Positions 34,998-43,081 of a stretch of 64,000 nucleotides of DNA are shown here, piece by piece. This DNA is from Betaproteobacteria bacterium SCN1 (GTDB lineage Bacteria; Pseudomonadota; Gammaproteobacteria; Burkholderiales; Thiobacillaceae). Both the position numbers and the translations under genes were made by a program. A model generated the notes under the pieces. That model saw only the letters and a list, made by a program, of their open reading frames with translations, had not been told where the DNA came from and made no database searches. The stretch covers positions 474,705 through 538,704 of the forward strand of contig WBSF01000008.1 of assembly GCA_008923315.1 (NCBI GenBank). The letters run 5' to 3'. Each line of letters starts with the position of its first letter. Positions within the stretch are counted from its first letter, which is position 1.

Positions 34998-36710
34998 TCA
35001 AAATGCCGATCGTTTGCGTCGATCGCCCGAGATGAGCCTGTGCGCCCTCGAAACCGGCTCAATGACCGGCAACGCAAGCTTTCGTACGCTTGCGGCATTC
35101 GGCGTGGGCACGATTCCGGTCACGGCTACGGGCGCGCGCGCGGTACCTGACTGGGCATTCAACCGGAACACGCTGACCGCTTCGGCAAGCTTCATCGCCT
35201 GCTCCCGCAAGCTCTCCGCCGCTGCCGCCGCCTCTTCCACCAGCGCCGCGTTCTGCTGCGTCATCTCGTCCATCTGACCCACCGCCTGGTTCACCTGCTC
35301 GATCCCCGCAGACTGCTCGTGGCTCGCCGCCGCTATCTCGCTCATGATGTCCGTCACGCGCTTCACCGAGGTCACGATCTCGTCCATCGTGTGGCCCGCT
35401 TCGTCCACCAGGCGGCCGCCCGCGTCGACTTTGCCCACCGAGTCCTCGATCAGGGTCTTGATCTCTTTCGCCGCACCCGCCGAACGCTGCGCAAGGCTCC
35501 GGACCTCGGACGCCACGACCGCAAAGCCACGCCCCTGTTCTCCGGCGCGTGCCGCTTCGACCGCCGCGTTCAGCGCGAGAATGTTGGTCTGGAACGCAAT
35601 CCCGTCGATCACGCCGATGATGTCGGCGATCTTCCGCGAGCTGTCCTTGATCGAGGCCATGGTCTCGACCACTTCGTTCACCACGGTGCCGCCCTTGGCC
35701 GCGATCTCGGCCGTCGAGGCGACCAGCTGGTTCGCCTGGCGTGCGTTCTCGGCGTTCTGCTTCACCGTGCTCGTCAGCTCTTCCATCGAGCTCGCTGTTT
35801 CCTCCAGCGAAGAGGCCTGCGATTCGGTACGCGACGAAAGGTCCGCATTGCCCGTCGCAATTTCGCGCGAGGCGGTGCCCACTACGTCCGAAACGCTCTG
35901 GATTTCCGATACGGTGCCTGCCAGATTCATTTGCATCGTGCGCAATGCGATCAGCAATTGGCCAATCTCATCGCGTGAACTGTCGTCCACACGCGTCGTC
36001 AGATCATTGCCGGCAATGGCGTTTGCCACACCGACCGCCAGCTTCAGACGCCGGTTGATTTCCTTGACGGTGAAATGAATGATCCAGGCGACGAGACACA
36101 GGATCAGGACAGCCCAGGCGACCAGACGAGAGAGATCCGTCCAGAATGCGGCCTCGACTTCATCCAGGTAGATGCCCGAACCAATCACCCAGCTCCAGGG
36201 GGCGAATTCCTTTACATAGGATACTTTCGAAACCGACTGATCGGCACCCGGCTTCGGCCACATGTAACTGACATATCCCCCGCCCTTGCCTTGCCTGACC
36301 GCATCGACGAAAGCCACGAAAATTGCCTTACCTTCCGGATCCTTGTAGTCGGTCAAGTCCTGCCCGTTCAACTCGGGTTTGATCGGGTGCATCACCATGC
36401 GGGGATGCATGTCGTTGATCCATAGATACTCATGTCCGTCCCCGTAGCGCAATGAGCCGACCACATCCATCGTACGTGCTCGTGCATCCTCTGCCGTCAT
36501 TTTTCCTTCCTGTGCCAGCGACGCATAATGCTCGGCGACACCAACGGCCATCTCAACGATATGCTTGGTCGCCATCCGCTTCTCTTCTTCCATGCTCTGC
36601 TTCTTGGAATGCAAGATCACGAAGCCGCCGGCCAATGTGAACAACAGGACCAACCCCACAAGCAGCCATATTTTTTTCGCTATCGACAAATCGCGCAGTC
36701 GGCTTTTCAT
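34998..36710 (-). CDS. Chemoreceptor with single-Cache sensor domain
   Basis: 570-aa transmembrane receptor. Transmembrane helix 1 ([20 protein letters not shown]) is followed by a periplasmic sCache_2-type domain of about 140 residues, with [20 protein letters not shown] and [19 protein letters not shown]. Transmembrane helix 2 ([20 protein letters not shown]), HAMP and the MCP hairpin follow. sCache_2 domains often bind small organic acids; the ligand is unknown. I take ATG 36710 (MKSRLRDLS) because the upstream extension includes the leader hairpin and lacks homology. Confidence 0.94.
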   Translation of the reverse strand: MKSRLRDLSIAKKIWLLVGLVLLFTLAGGFVILHSKKQSMEEEKRMATKHIVEMAVGVAEHYASLAQEGKMTAEDARARTMDVVGSLRYGDGHEYLWINDMHPRMVMHPIKPELNGQDLTDYKDPEGKAIFVAFVDAVRQGKGGGYVSYMWPKPGADQSVSKVSYVKEFAPWSWVIGSGIYLDEVEAAFWTDLSRLVAWAVLILCLVAWIIHFTVKEINRRLKLAVGVANAIAGNDLTTRVDDSSRDEIGQLLIALRTMQMNLAGTVSEIQSVSDVVGTASREIATGNADLSSRTESQASSLEETASSMEELTSTVKQNAENARQANQLVASTAEIAAKGGTVVNEVVETMASIKDSSRKIADIIGVIDGIAFQTNILALNAAVEAARAGEQGRGFAVVASEVRSLAQRSAGAAKEIKTLIEDSVGKVDAGGRLVDEAGHTMDEIVTSVKRVTDIMSEIAAASHEQSAGIEQVNQAVGQMDEMTQQNAALVEEAAAAAESLREQAMKLAEAVSVFRLNAQSGTARAPVAVTGIVPTPNAASVRKLALPVIEPVSRAHRLISGDRRKRSAF

Positions 36711-36741
36711 ATATCCATCTTCCGGTTCACCAGGGTTTCCG

Positions 36742-36768
36742 CCTATCGGAAATTTCTTCCGATAGGCT
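36742..36768 (-). repeat. Leader hairpin ahead of the single-Cache receptor gene
   Basis: Perfect 11-bp arms GCCTATCGGAA (36742-36752) and TTCCGATAGGC (36758-36768) with a 5-base loop lie between the predicted start of transcription and the receptor ATG. The same words (CCGATA/TATCGG with AGGC) recur at the promoter at 36780 and again near 33232, after the Aer-like receptor. Confidence 0.55.
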
Positions 36769-36779
36769 CGATGCATATT

Positions 36780-36807
36780 TATCGGTAGGCTCTCTATCCG
36801 CCTTTAG
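36780..36807 (-). promoter_or_regulatory. Sigma-28-like promoter of the single-Cache receptor gene
   Basis: On the minus strand: TAAAGGCG (36807-36800), 12 bases, ACCGATAA (36787-36780). TAAA is perfect and the -10 matches in seven of eight positions; the spacer is one base longer than usual. It lies downstream of a clear terminator, so it would start a new transcript. Confidence 0.55.
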
Positions 36808-36881
36808 ATCAAATAAAAGGATTTGCATATATTTTTAGAGTTGTTCTCATTTCCACTTCCGCACCGTCTGCCGCCCATTGA

Positions 36882-36907
36882 AAAGGCCCCATAGAAGGGG
36901 CCTTTTC
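36882..36907 (-). terminator. Rho-independent terminator after the four-helix receptor gene
   Basis: Perfect 10-bp arms AAAAGGCCCC (36882-36891) and GGGGCCTTTT (36898-36907) with a six-base loop, 25 bases beyond the stop at 36933. The T run is present on either strand. It separates the cheA-cheW-receptor transcript from the receptor-cheRDB transcript. Confidence 0.9.
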
Positions 36908-36932
36908 CAGACTTCCCGGGCACATCGCGGAA

Positions 36933-38639
36933 TCAGAATTCCGCCCATTCCCCGCCTGCGCCCGCTGCGCGCGTTTTCTTCCGGATACGCATTTCAACGG
37001 CCGGTTTCGCCGGGCGCTTCACATGCGTATGCGCGACAGCCGGCCGGGAAGCCAATGGCGTGGCGGATACGGCGTGGCCGCCTTCCACCCGGAACACGCT
37101 GACCGCCTCGGCAAGCTTCACCGCCTGCTCCCGCAAGCTCTCCGCCGCTGCCGCCGCCTCTTCCACCAGCGCCGCGTTCTGCTGCGTCATCTCGTCCATC
37201 TGACCCACCGCCTGGTTCACCTGCTCGATCCCCGCAGACTGCTCGTGGCTCGCCGCCGCTATCTCGCTCATGATGTCCGTCACGCGCTTCACCGAGGTCA
37301 CGATCTCGTCCATCGTGTGGCCCGCTTCGTCCACCAGGCGGCCGCCCGCGTCGACTTTGCCCACCGAGTCCTCGATCAGGGTCTTGATCTCTTTCGCCGC
37401 ACCCGCCGAACGCTGCGCAAGGCTCCGGACCTCGGACGCCACGACCGCAAAGCCACGCCCCTGTTCTCCGGCGCGTGCCGCTTCGACCGCCGCGTTCAGC
37501 GCGAGAATGTTGGTCTGGAACGCAATCCCGTCGATCACGCCGATGATGTCGGCGATCTTCCGCGAGCTGTCCTTGATCGAGGCCATGGTCTCGACCACTT
37601 CGTTCACCACGGTGCCGCCCTTGGCCGCGATCTCGGCCGTCGAGGCGACCAGCTGGTTCGCCTGGCGTGCGTTCTCGGCGTTCTGCTTCACCGTGCTCGT
37701 CAGCTCTTCCATCGAGCTCGCTGTTTCCTCCAGCGAAGAGGCCTGCGATTCGGTACGCGACGAAAGGTCCGCATTGCCCGTCGCTATCTGACGCGAGGCA
37801 ACCGTGATCGCTTCCGTTCCGTTTCTCACCCGGTCGACGATCTGGGAGAGATTGCTGTTCATATCCTTCATGGCGCGCATCAACTGGCCGGCCTCGTCAT
37901 TCGATCCGGAGTCGATCTGCTGCGTCAGATCGCCGGATGCGACACTGTCCGCAATACGAACGGCCTCGTTCAGACGACCGGTAATGGACCGGATCATGAG
38001 CAGGCCGATCGATATCGCCAATGCCATGCCGATCACCACCGCCGCGACGGTGATGTTCCGGATCGTCGCGTAGGATGCGTTCACCATCGCCTGCGCCGCC
38101 TGCGCCTGCTTTTGCTGATGGGTCATGAGTTCCTGCAAAGCGTTACGCATGGGCTGATAGGCCTTGCTCATCGGCCCCTGGAAAACCTCGGCGGCACGCT
38201 GGTAATCCTGCGAATCGATGGCCGAGAGCGCCATCATCACGCCGTCCTTGCGATAGGCAAGGCGTCTTTCGTTGAGTGCCTTCGCCAGTTTTGCCTCTTC
38301 GGGATCGGTCGTGGCGGCGACAAAGGCCTCGAGCTTCTGATGTATGGTTTCGAGGTTGCGCTTCACTTCGGCGACGCGCTGCTCGGTCGCCTGGATATCC
38401 TCGGGGAAGGCAATCAGCTGGCCCGCGACCGACGCGGCCACCTTGACCTGATTGCCGGTCACGAGATCGATGATGTGATCAAGCTGTACGATACGTTCGA
38501 TACGGTTCTGCAGGTCCCCAATCGCCTGTTTATTGGAAGCCAGACCGTATATGCCGAGGCCGCCGATGGCCACCAGCAGCATCGATAACAGACCAATGAC
38601 GAAGACGAGCTTCGTCTTGATCGACAAGTCCTTCAACAT
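36933..38639 (-). CDS. Four-helix-bundle chemoreceptor with CheR/CheB-docking tail
   Basis: 568-aa transmembrane receptor of the Tar/Tsr layout. Transmembrane helix 1 lies at about residues 10-31 (LVFVIGLLSMLLVAIGGLGI). A 4HB_MCP periplasmic domain and transmembrane helix 2 (NITVAAVVIGMALAISIGLL) follow, then HAMP, then the signalling hairpin with the tip [20 protein letters not shown]. The last five residues are EWAEF, fitting the xWxxF pentapeptide that tethers CheR and CheB. It is the only receptor of the three with this tail. It follows cheW in the operon. Confidence 0.95.
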   Translation of the reverse strand: MLKDLSIKTKLVFVIGLLSMLLVAIGGLGIYGLASNKQAIGDLQNRIERIVQLDHIIDLVTGNQVKVAASVAGQLIAFPEDIQATEQRVAEVKRNLETIHQKLEAFVAATTDPEEAKLAKALNERRLAYRKDGVMMALSAIDSQDYQRAAEVFQGPMSKAYQPMRNALQELMTHQQKQAQAAQAMVNASYATIRNITVAAVVIGMALAISIGLLMIRSITGRLNEAVRIADSVASGDLTQQIDSGSNDEAGQLMRAMKDMNSNLSQIVDRVRNGTEAITVASRQIATGNADLSSRTESQASSLEETASSMEELTSTVKQNAENARQANQLVASTAEIAAKGGTVVNEVVETMASIKDSSRKIADIIGVIDGIAFQTNILALNAAVEAARAGEQGRGFAVVASEVRSLAQRSAGAAKEIKTLIEDSVGKVDAGGRLVDEAGHTMDEIVTSVKRVTDIMSEIAAASHEQSAGIEQVNQAVGQMDEMTQQNAALVEEAAAAAESLREQAVKLAEAVSVFRVEGGHAVSATPLASRPAVAHTHVKRPAKPAVEMRIRKKTRAAGAGGEWAEF

Positions 38640-38697
38640 GTCCCATTCTCCTTTGCAACGTATGTAGTTATTTAATTCTTACGGCTTTACTGCGGTT

Positions 38698-39204
38698 TCA
38701 GGCTGCGATCTTTTCGATCAGGCCCATTTCTGAACTGCTCATCAGTTTTTCGATGTCCACCAGGATCAGCATGCGCTGTCCCAGATCGCCCAGCCCGATC
38801 AGATAATCGGAATCGAATGCGGTCCCCACTTCCGGCGCACCCCGCATCTGCTCGGGTTTCAGCGTGGTCACGTCGGAGACGCTGTCGACCACCATGCCGA
38901 CCACGCGGCCGGCGATGCTGAGAATGATCACGACGGTGAACTGGTCGTAGGTGGCTTCGCCCAGATTCAGCTTGATGCGCATGTCCACGATCGGAATGAT
39001 GGTGCCGCGCAGGTTCACCACGCCCTTGATGAACTCGGGGGCGTTCGCGATGCGCGTCACGGGCTCGTAGCCGCGTATTTCCTGCACCCGCAGGATGTCG
39101 ATGCCGTATTCCTCGCGCCCCAGTGTGAAAGCGAGATATTCCTTGGCGTCCTCGGAGGGCTTTTCGGCCTCCTGGTCGCGGGCCGTATCGGTCAAAGTCA
39201 GCAT
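38698..39204 (-). CDS. cheW: Chemotaxis coupling protein CheW
   Basis: 168-aa adaptor linking receptors to CheA. The conserved elements are [40 protein letters not shown] and [20 protein letters not shown]. It lies 31 bases after cheA and 58 before the four-helix receptor gene. Confidence 0.97.
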   Translation of the reverse strand: MLTLTDTARDQEAEKPSEDAKEYLAFTLGREEYGIDILRVQEIRGYEPVTRIANAPEFIKGVVNLRGTIIPIVDMRIKLNLGEATYDQFTVVIILSIAGRVVGMVVDSVSDVTTLKPEQMRGAPEVGTAFDSDYLIGLGDLGQRMLILVDIEKLMSSSEMGLIEKIAA

Positions 39205-39235
39205 GTCCGGATTCCTTGCTTGATCGGTCGGGTTT

Positions 39236-41278
39236 TCAGAAACACAGGGTGTCGACGTTGAGCTGGCGGCTGGAGCGCAGCAGGGCCGCCACGTCGAGAA
39301 TCAGCGACACGCCGCCGTCGCCCAGGATGGTGGCGCCCGAAATGCCCGCCACCTTGCGGAAATTGGATTCCAGGTTCTTGACCACCACCTGCTGCTGGCC
39401 GACCAGGCTGTCCACCAGCAGGGCGGCTTTCTTGCCTTCGGATTCCAGGATGACGAGGATGCCCTGCGAAGGGTCCGCACTCTTCGGTTCGATGGCGAAG
39501 ATCTGATAGAGCGGAATCAGCTGCAGGTACTCCTCGCGCACCTTGACGACCTTGCCCTGGCCGGCGATTTCCTTTACGTCGACCGGCGCAGGCTGCAGCG
39601 ACTCGACCACGTAGCCGAGCGGCAGGATGTAGATTTCCTCGCCCACCTTGATGAGCATGCCGTCGAGAATGGCAAGCGTAAGCGGCAGCGAAATCGAGAT
39701 CGTGGTCCCGGAGCCGGGCACCGAGCGGATGTCGACCACACCGCCCATGGCGGCGATATTGCGCTTGACCACATCCATCCCCACACCGCGGCCCGACACG
39801 TCGGTGACGACCTCGGCGGTCGAGAAACCGGGCGCGAAGATCAGTTGCCACACTTCGCTGTCGGGCATGGTGTCGGATACGGCAAGACCGTTCTGCTTGG
39901 CTTTGGCCAGAATCCGTTCGCGATTGAGGCCGCCGCCGTCGTCGGTGACCTCGATCACGATATTGCCGCCCTGATGGGCCGCGGACAGGGTCAGGCGGCC
40001 GCTTTCGTTCTTGCCCGCGGCACGGCGCCTGTCGGGCATTTCGATACCGTGGTCGACGCTGTTGCGGACCAGATGGGTGAGCGGATCGACGATGCGTTCG
40101 ATCAGGCCCTTGTCCAGTTCGGTCGCCGCACCGCGCGTGACGAATTCCACTTTCTTGCCGAGCTTGCCGGCCAGGTCGCGCACCATGCGGGGGAAGCGCG
40201 AAAACACGTAGTCCATCGGCATCATGCGGATCGACATCACGGCTTCCTGCAGGTCGCGCGTATTGCGCGCAAGCTGGTTCGCGCTGTTCATCAGCCGCTC
40301 GTGCAGCAGCGGATCGAGCGCACTGATGCGCTGGTCGATCATGGCCTGGGTGATGACCAGTTCGCCGACCAGGTTGATGAGCTGATCGACCTTTTCCACG
40401 CTGACGCGGATCGAGGAGGATTCGGCGTTGCCGCCTTCCTTGTCGGTTGCGCGGCGGCCCCAGTTCTTGGTTTCGCCGGCCGGCGCTGCGGCGACGGGCT
40501 CGGGCTTCGCGGCGGGTGCAGGCGCCGCGGCCGGTGCCGGCGGCGGTACCTGTTCGTAAAGCTCATAGGCCGGTGCGGATACCGGCGCGGACGGGCCGGC
40601 CGCGGTGATCACCAGCGCGTCGGGATCGAGCACGAAGGCGCAGATCGCGACGATGGTGTCCTGCGATTCGCTGGTCACCAGATTGAATACCGCGCGCTGG
40701 TCGGGCAGGCTGTCGCGCGTCAGCGTGCCCATCAGCCCCAGTTCGGCGGCAAGGGCATCGACATCCTTCTGCGGCACGGCGGGCAGTTCGATGCGGAAAT
40801 GGAAATTGCCGTCCGCATCGGCCGTGGGTACGGTTTTTTCGGCCGGCGCGGACTGCTGTGCAGCCGGGGCAGACACGGCCGCGACAGGCCCGCCTTCGGA
40901 CAGGGCGTTCAGACGCTTGCTGACGTTCTGCACGGCATCATGATCGATCGCCTCACCGTGGCGATGGCCGTTCATCAGCATCGCCAGTACGTCCTTGGAG
41001 ACCAGGAAGGCATCGACGTGTTCGGTGGTCAGCGCCATTTCGCCCTTGCGGATGCGGTCGAGCAGCGACTCCAGGACGTGGGTGACTTCGGTGATGTCGG
41101 TAAATCCGAATGTGGCCGCCCCACCCTTGATCGAATGGGCCGACCGGAAAATGGCGTTGAGATCCTCGCTGTCCGGCGCATTCACGTCCAATGCGAGCAG
41201 CAGTTTCTCCATCTCGGCAAGGAGCTCATCCGCCTCGTCGAAGAAGACCTGGTAAAACTGGCTCATGTCGATTGTCAT
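39236..41278 (-). CDS. cheA: Chemotaxis histidine kinase CheA
   Basis: 680-aa kinase. The HPt domain has H48 in [16 protein letters not shown] (the E. coli position). A P2-like region with a degenerate A/P linker follows to about residue 280. Dimerisation domain P3 begins at [20 protein letters not shown]. ATPase domain P4 has [17 protein letters not shown] and [18 protein letters not shown]. The CheW-like P5 ends the protein. It phosphorylates CheY, the CheY2 encoded upstream, CheB and probably CheV. Confidence 0.97.
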   Translation of the reverse strand: MTIDMSQFYQVFFDEADELLAEMEKLLLALDVNAPDSEDLNAIFRSAHSIKGGAATFGFTDITEVTHVLESLLDRIRKGEMALTTEHVDAFLVSKDVLAMLMNGHRHGEAIDHDAVQNVSKRLNALSEGGPVAAVSAPAAQQSAPAEKTVPTADADGNFHFRIELPAVPQKDVDALAAELGLMGTLTRDSLPDQRAVFNLVTSESQDTIVAICAFVLDPDALVITAAGPSAPVSAPAYELYEQVPPPAPAAAPAPAAKPEPVAAAPAGETKNWGRRATDKEGGNAESSSIRVSVEKVDQLINLVGELVITQAMIDQRISALDPLLHERLMNSANQLARNTRDLQEAVMSIRMMPMDYVFSRFPRMVRDLAGKLGKKVEFVTRGAATELDKGLIERIVDPLTHLVRNSVDHGIEMPDRRRAAGKNESGRLTLSAAHQGGNIVIEVTDDGGGLNRERILAKAKQNGLAVSDTMPDSEVWQLIFAPGFSTAEVVTDVSGRGVGMDVVKRNIAAMGGVVDIRSVPGSGTTISISLPLTLAILDGMLIKVGEEIYILPLGYVVESLQPAPVDVKEIAGQGKVVKVREEYLQLIPLYQIFAIEPKSADPSQGILVILESEGKKAALLVDSLVGQQQVVVKNLESNFRKVAGISGATILGDGGVSLILDVAALLRSSRQLNVDTLCF

Positions 41279-41308
41279 CTGCGTGCTCCGTATCGTTGTC
41301 TGGCGCGT

Positions 41309-41680
41309 TCAACCGATCAGTTTTCTGACCACTTCGGTCAGCCGGGCCGGATCGAAGGGCTTGACCAGCCAGCCGTTCGCACCTGCCGCTTTCCCCTGCG
41401 CCTTCATTTCGTCGCCTGATTCGGTTGTCAGCATCAATATCGGCACGCTTTTGTAATTCTTCATACCGCGCAGGGCGCGAATGAAGCTCAACCCGTCCAT
41501 TCCCGGCATGTTCTGGTCGGTGAGCACCAGGTCGACCGTCTGTTTGCGGGCCTTTTCCAGCCCGTCGTTGCCGTCCACCGCCTCGATCACGCCATAGCCC
41601 GCGTCCTTCAGGATGAAGGACAGCATCTGCCGCAGGGAGCCGGAATCGTCCACCGTGAGTATCGTTTTCGCCGTCGTCAT
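41309..41680 (-). CDS. Second CheY-type response regulator
   Basis: 123-aa single-domain receiver with DDSGSLRQML acidic pair (D11, D12) and phospho-acceptor D55 in LVLTDQNMPGMDGL; VKPF holds the lysine. It is clearly diverged from the CheY at 30019. Its place directly before cheA and after the CheZ-like gene suggests it is phosphorylated by CheA, acting as motor ligand, phosphate sink or regulator of another output. Which of these is not readable here. Confidence 0.92.
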   Translation of the reverse strand: MTTAKTILTVDDSGSLRQMLSFILKDAGYGVIEAVDGNDGLEKARKQTVDLVLTDQNMPGMDGLSFIRALRGMKNYKSVPILMLTTESGDEMKAQGKAAGANGWLVKPFDPARLTEVVRKLIG

Positions 41681-41705
41681 GTTCGTACTTCCGCAAGGTT
41701 GTGTT

Positions 41706-42149
41706 TCAAAACAGTTCGATGTCGCCGCAGTCCAGATGATGCTGCTTCACCGCACGCGGCTGCCGCGCGTGAACGGCCTGCGCATCCGTGGCGCCGTCCA
41801 GCATGCCGCGCACGCTGGCCAGGTGCTCGCGCATGCGGCGAATCAGCTGGCTGGTCATGTCCTGGAATTGCAGGCCGGCGATCGCCTCGCCGACGTTGCG
41901 CTCGATATCGCCGCGCAGCGCATCGAGGCGCGCGGCACAGGCCTCGAGTCCCGCGTGTTCCGCGGCGAAGGCCTGGAGCGTCTGCTGCTGGCTGGCGACG
42001 TCGCGATGGATCGCCATGAAGCTCTCCAGCAGCTTCCGGATCGCGGCGTCGAGCAGCGCGTCCATCTGCGCGAGATCGCGCTCGATTTCCTGGAGGTGCG
42101 CACCGCCTCCCGTCTGCGGTTGCGCGGGATCGTGGGCGGGTGCGCGCAT
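41706..42149 (-). CDS. Small CheZ-like protein, putative CheY-P phosphatase
   Basis: 147-aa, mostly helical protein with no standard annotation that I recognise. Its helix AGLQFQDMTSQLIRRM (residues 91-106) parallels the CheZ catalytic helix AQDFQDLTGQVIRKV; D97 and Q101 keep the four-residue spacing of the CheZ catalytic D and Q. After a polar linker it ends CGDIELF, an acidic/hydrophobic tail like the CheY-binding end of CheZ. It lacks most of the long CheZ N-terminal hairpin. It lies 25 bases before cheY2 and four after flgL. A phosphatase acting on CheY2 is my inference. Confidence 0.6.
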   Translation of the reverse strand: MRAPAHDPAQPQTGGGAHLQEIERDLAQMDALLDAAIRKLLESFMAIHRDVASQQQTLQAFAAEHAGLEACAARLDALRGDIERNVGEAIAGLQFQDMTSQLIRRMREHLASVRGMLDGATDAQAVHARQPRAVKQHHLDCGDIELF

Positions 42150-42153
42150 GGGA

Positions 42154-43068
42154 TCAGATGTAGTTGAAGAGCGAGAGATTCGCCGTCTTCACAAAAGACT
42201 GCTGGGCCGCTTCCAGCGCGGTCTGCTGCAGCGAAAGCTGGGTCAGCGCCTTGGTGTAGTCCAGATCCTGGATATCGGACAGGGCGGCGCTGTACTGGAT
42301 GTCACGGCTGCTGCCGGCATTGTCGAGCGACTGGATTTCCTGCATGCGCGTACCCACCGAGGCGCGCACGGTCGAAATGTTGGTCAGTGCCAGATCGATG
42401 CTGGTCAGGCCGGTGGCAAGGCCGCTGGTCAGCGCGGTCTGGGCGGCCGGCGTGGCGACGGGGGTTTGCAGAAGCCCGATCAGATCCTTCAGCGTCTGGA
42501 AGATGTCCTGGCCGCCGCCCTGGAATACGCTCTGGCCGGAATTGCTCATGGCCATCTGGCGGCTGGTGTCGACCTGTACGAGCTGCTGGCCGGCATCGCC
42601 CTGGTAGTTCGCGCCGGTCGCGGTTTCGACGAAAGGCCGGGTATCGCTCTGGAAGCCGGCAAACAGATAATTGCCCGAGCCATCGGTGGCGTTGGCGAGG
42701 TTGAGCATGCTCTGGAAGCGTGCGGTCAGCTCGGTGGCCAGCGCGGCGCGCGTGCTGTCGGTAAAGGTTGGGTTGTCGGCCGACACGACCGCGCTGCGGA
42801 TTTCCTGCAACAGATCGGTCACGCCCGACAGCGAGCCGTCCACCAGCCCCAGCGCGTTTTTGACCTGGGTGCGGTTGTCCGCGTACTGCGCATTGATCGA
42901 CTGCGACTGGGCGATTTCGAGCGCGCGCGCCGCCGCGACGGGATCGTCCGACGGGCTGAGCATGCGCCGGCCGCTGTCGATCTGCTGCTGGAGCTTGGCG
43001 AGCGCGGTCTGCACATCGCCCATCCGGGCGGCGCCGCCGTCGAAGATTTGCTGCGTACTGATGCGCAT
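42154..43068 (-). CDS. flgL: Hook-filament junction protein FlgL
   Basis: 304-aa HAP3, flagellin-related, forming the layer between FlgK and the filament. The N-terminus MRISTQQIFDGGAARMGDVQ and the C-terminal helix SLQQTALEAAQQSFVKTANL are typical. It starts 13 bases after flgK and runs into the chemotaxis genes with a four-base gap, so junction and chemotaxis genes are co-transcribed. Confidence 0.95.
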   Translation of the reverse strand: MRISTQQIFDGGAARMGDVQTALAKLQQQIDSGRRMLSPSDDPVAAARALEIAQSQSINAQYADNRTQVKNALGLVDGSLSGVTDLLQEIRSAVVSADNPTFTDSTRAALATELTARFQSMLNLANATDGSGNYLFAGFQSDTRPFVETATGANYQGDAGQQLVQVDTSRQMAMSNSGQSVFQGGGQDIFQTLKDLIGLLQTPVATPAAQTALTSGLATGLTSIDLALTNISTVRASVGTRMQEIQSLDNAGSSRDIQYSAALSDIQDLDYTKALTQLSLQQTALEAAQQSFVKTANLSLFNYI

Positions 43069-43081
43069 GATTCGTGTCCTC

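Noticed and set aside
36711..36932. A c-di-GMP (GEMM) riboswitch before the Cache receptor
   Set aside because: GEMM switches often precede receptor genes and ACCGATA looked suggestive, but the conserved CACGCA core and second stem are missing. A sigma-28 site plus a simple hairpin explains the sequence better.
33524..37784. A mobile element or tandem duplication, suggested by long identical repeats
   Set aside because: The repeats coincide exactly with receptor signalling domains and have no terminal repeats or transposase; gene conversion is sufficient.
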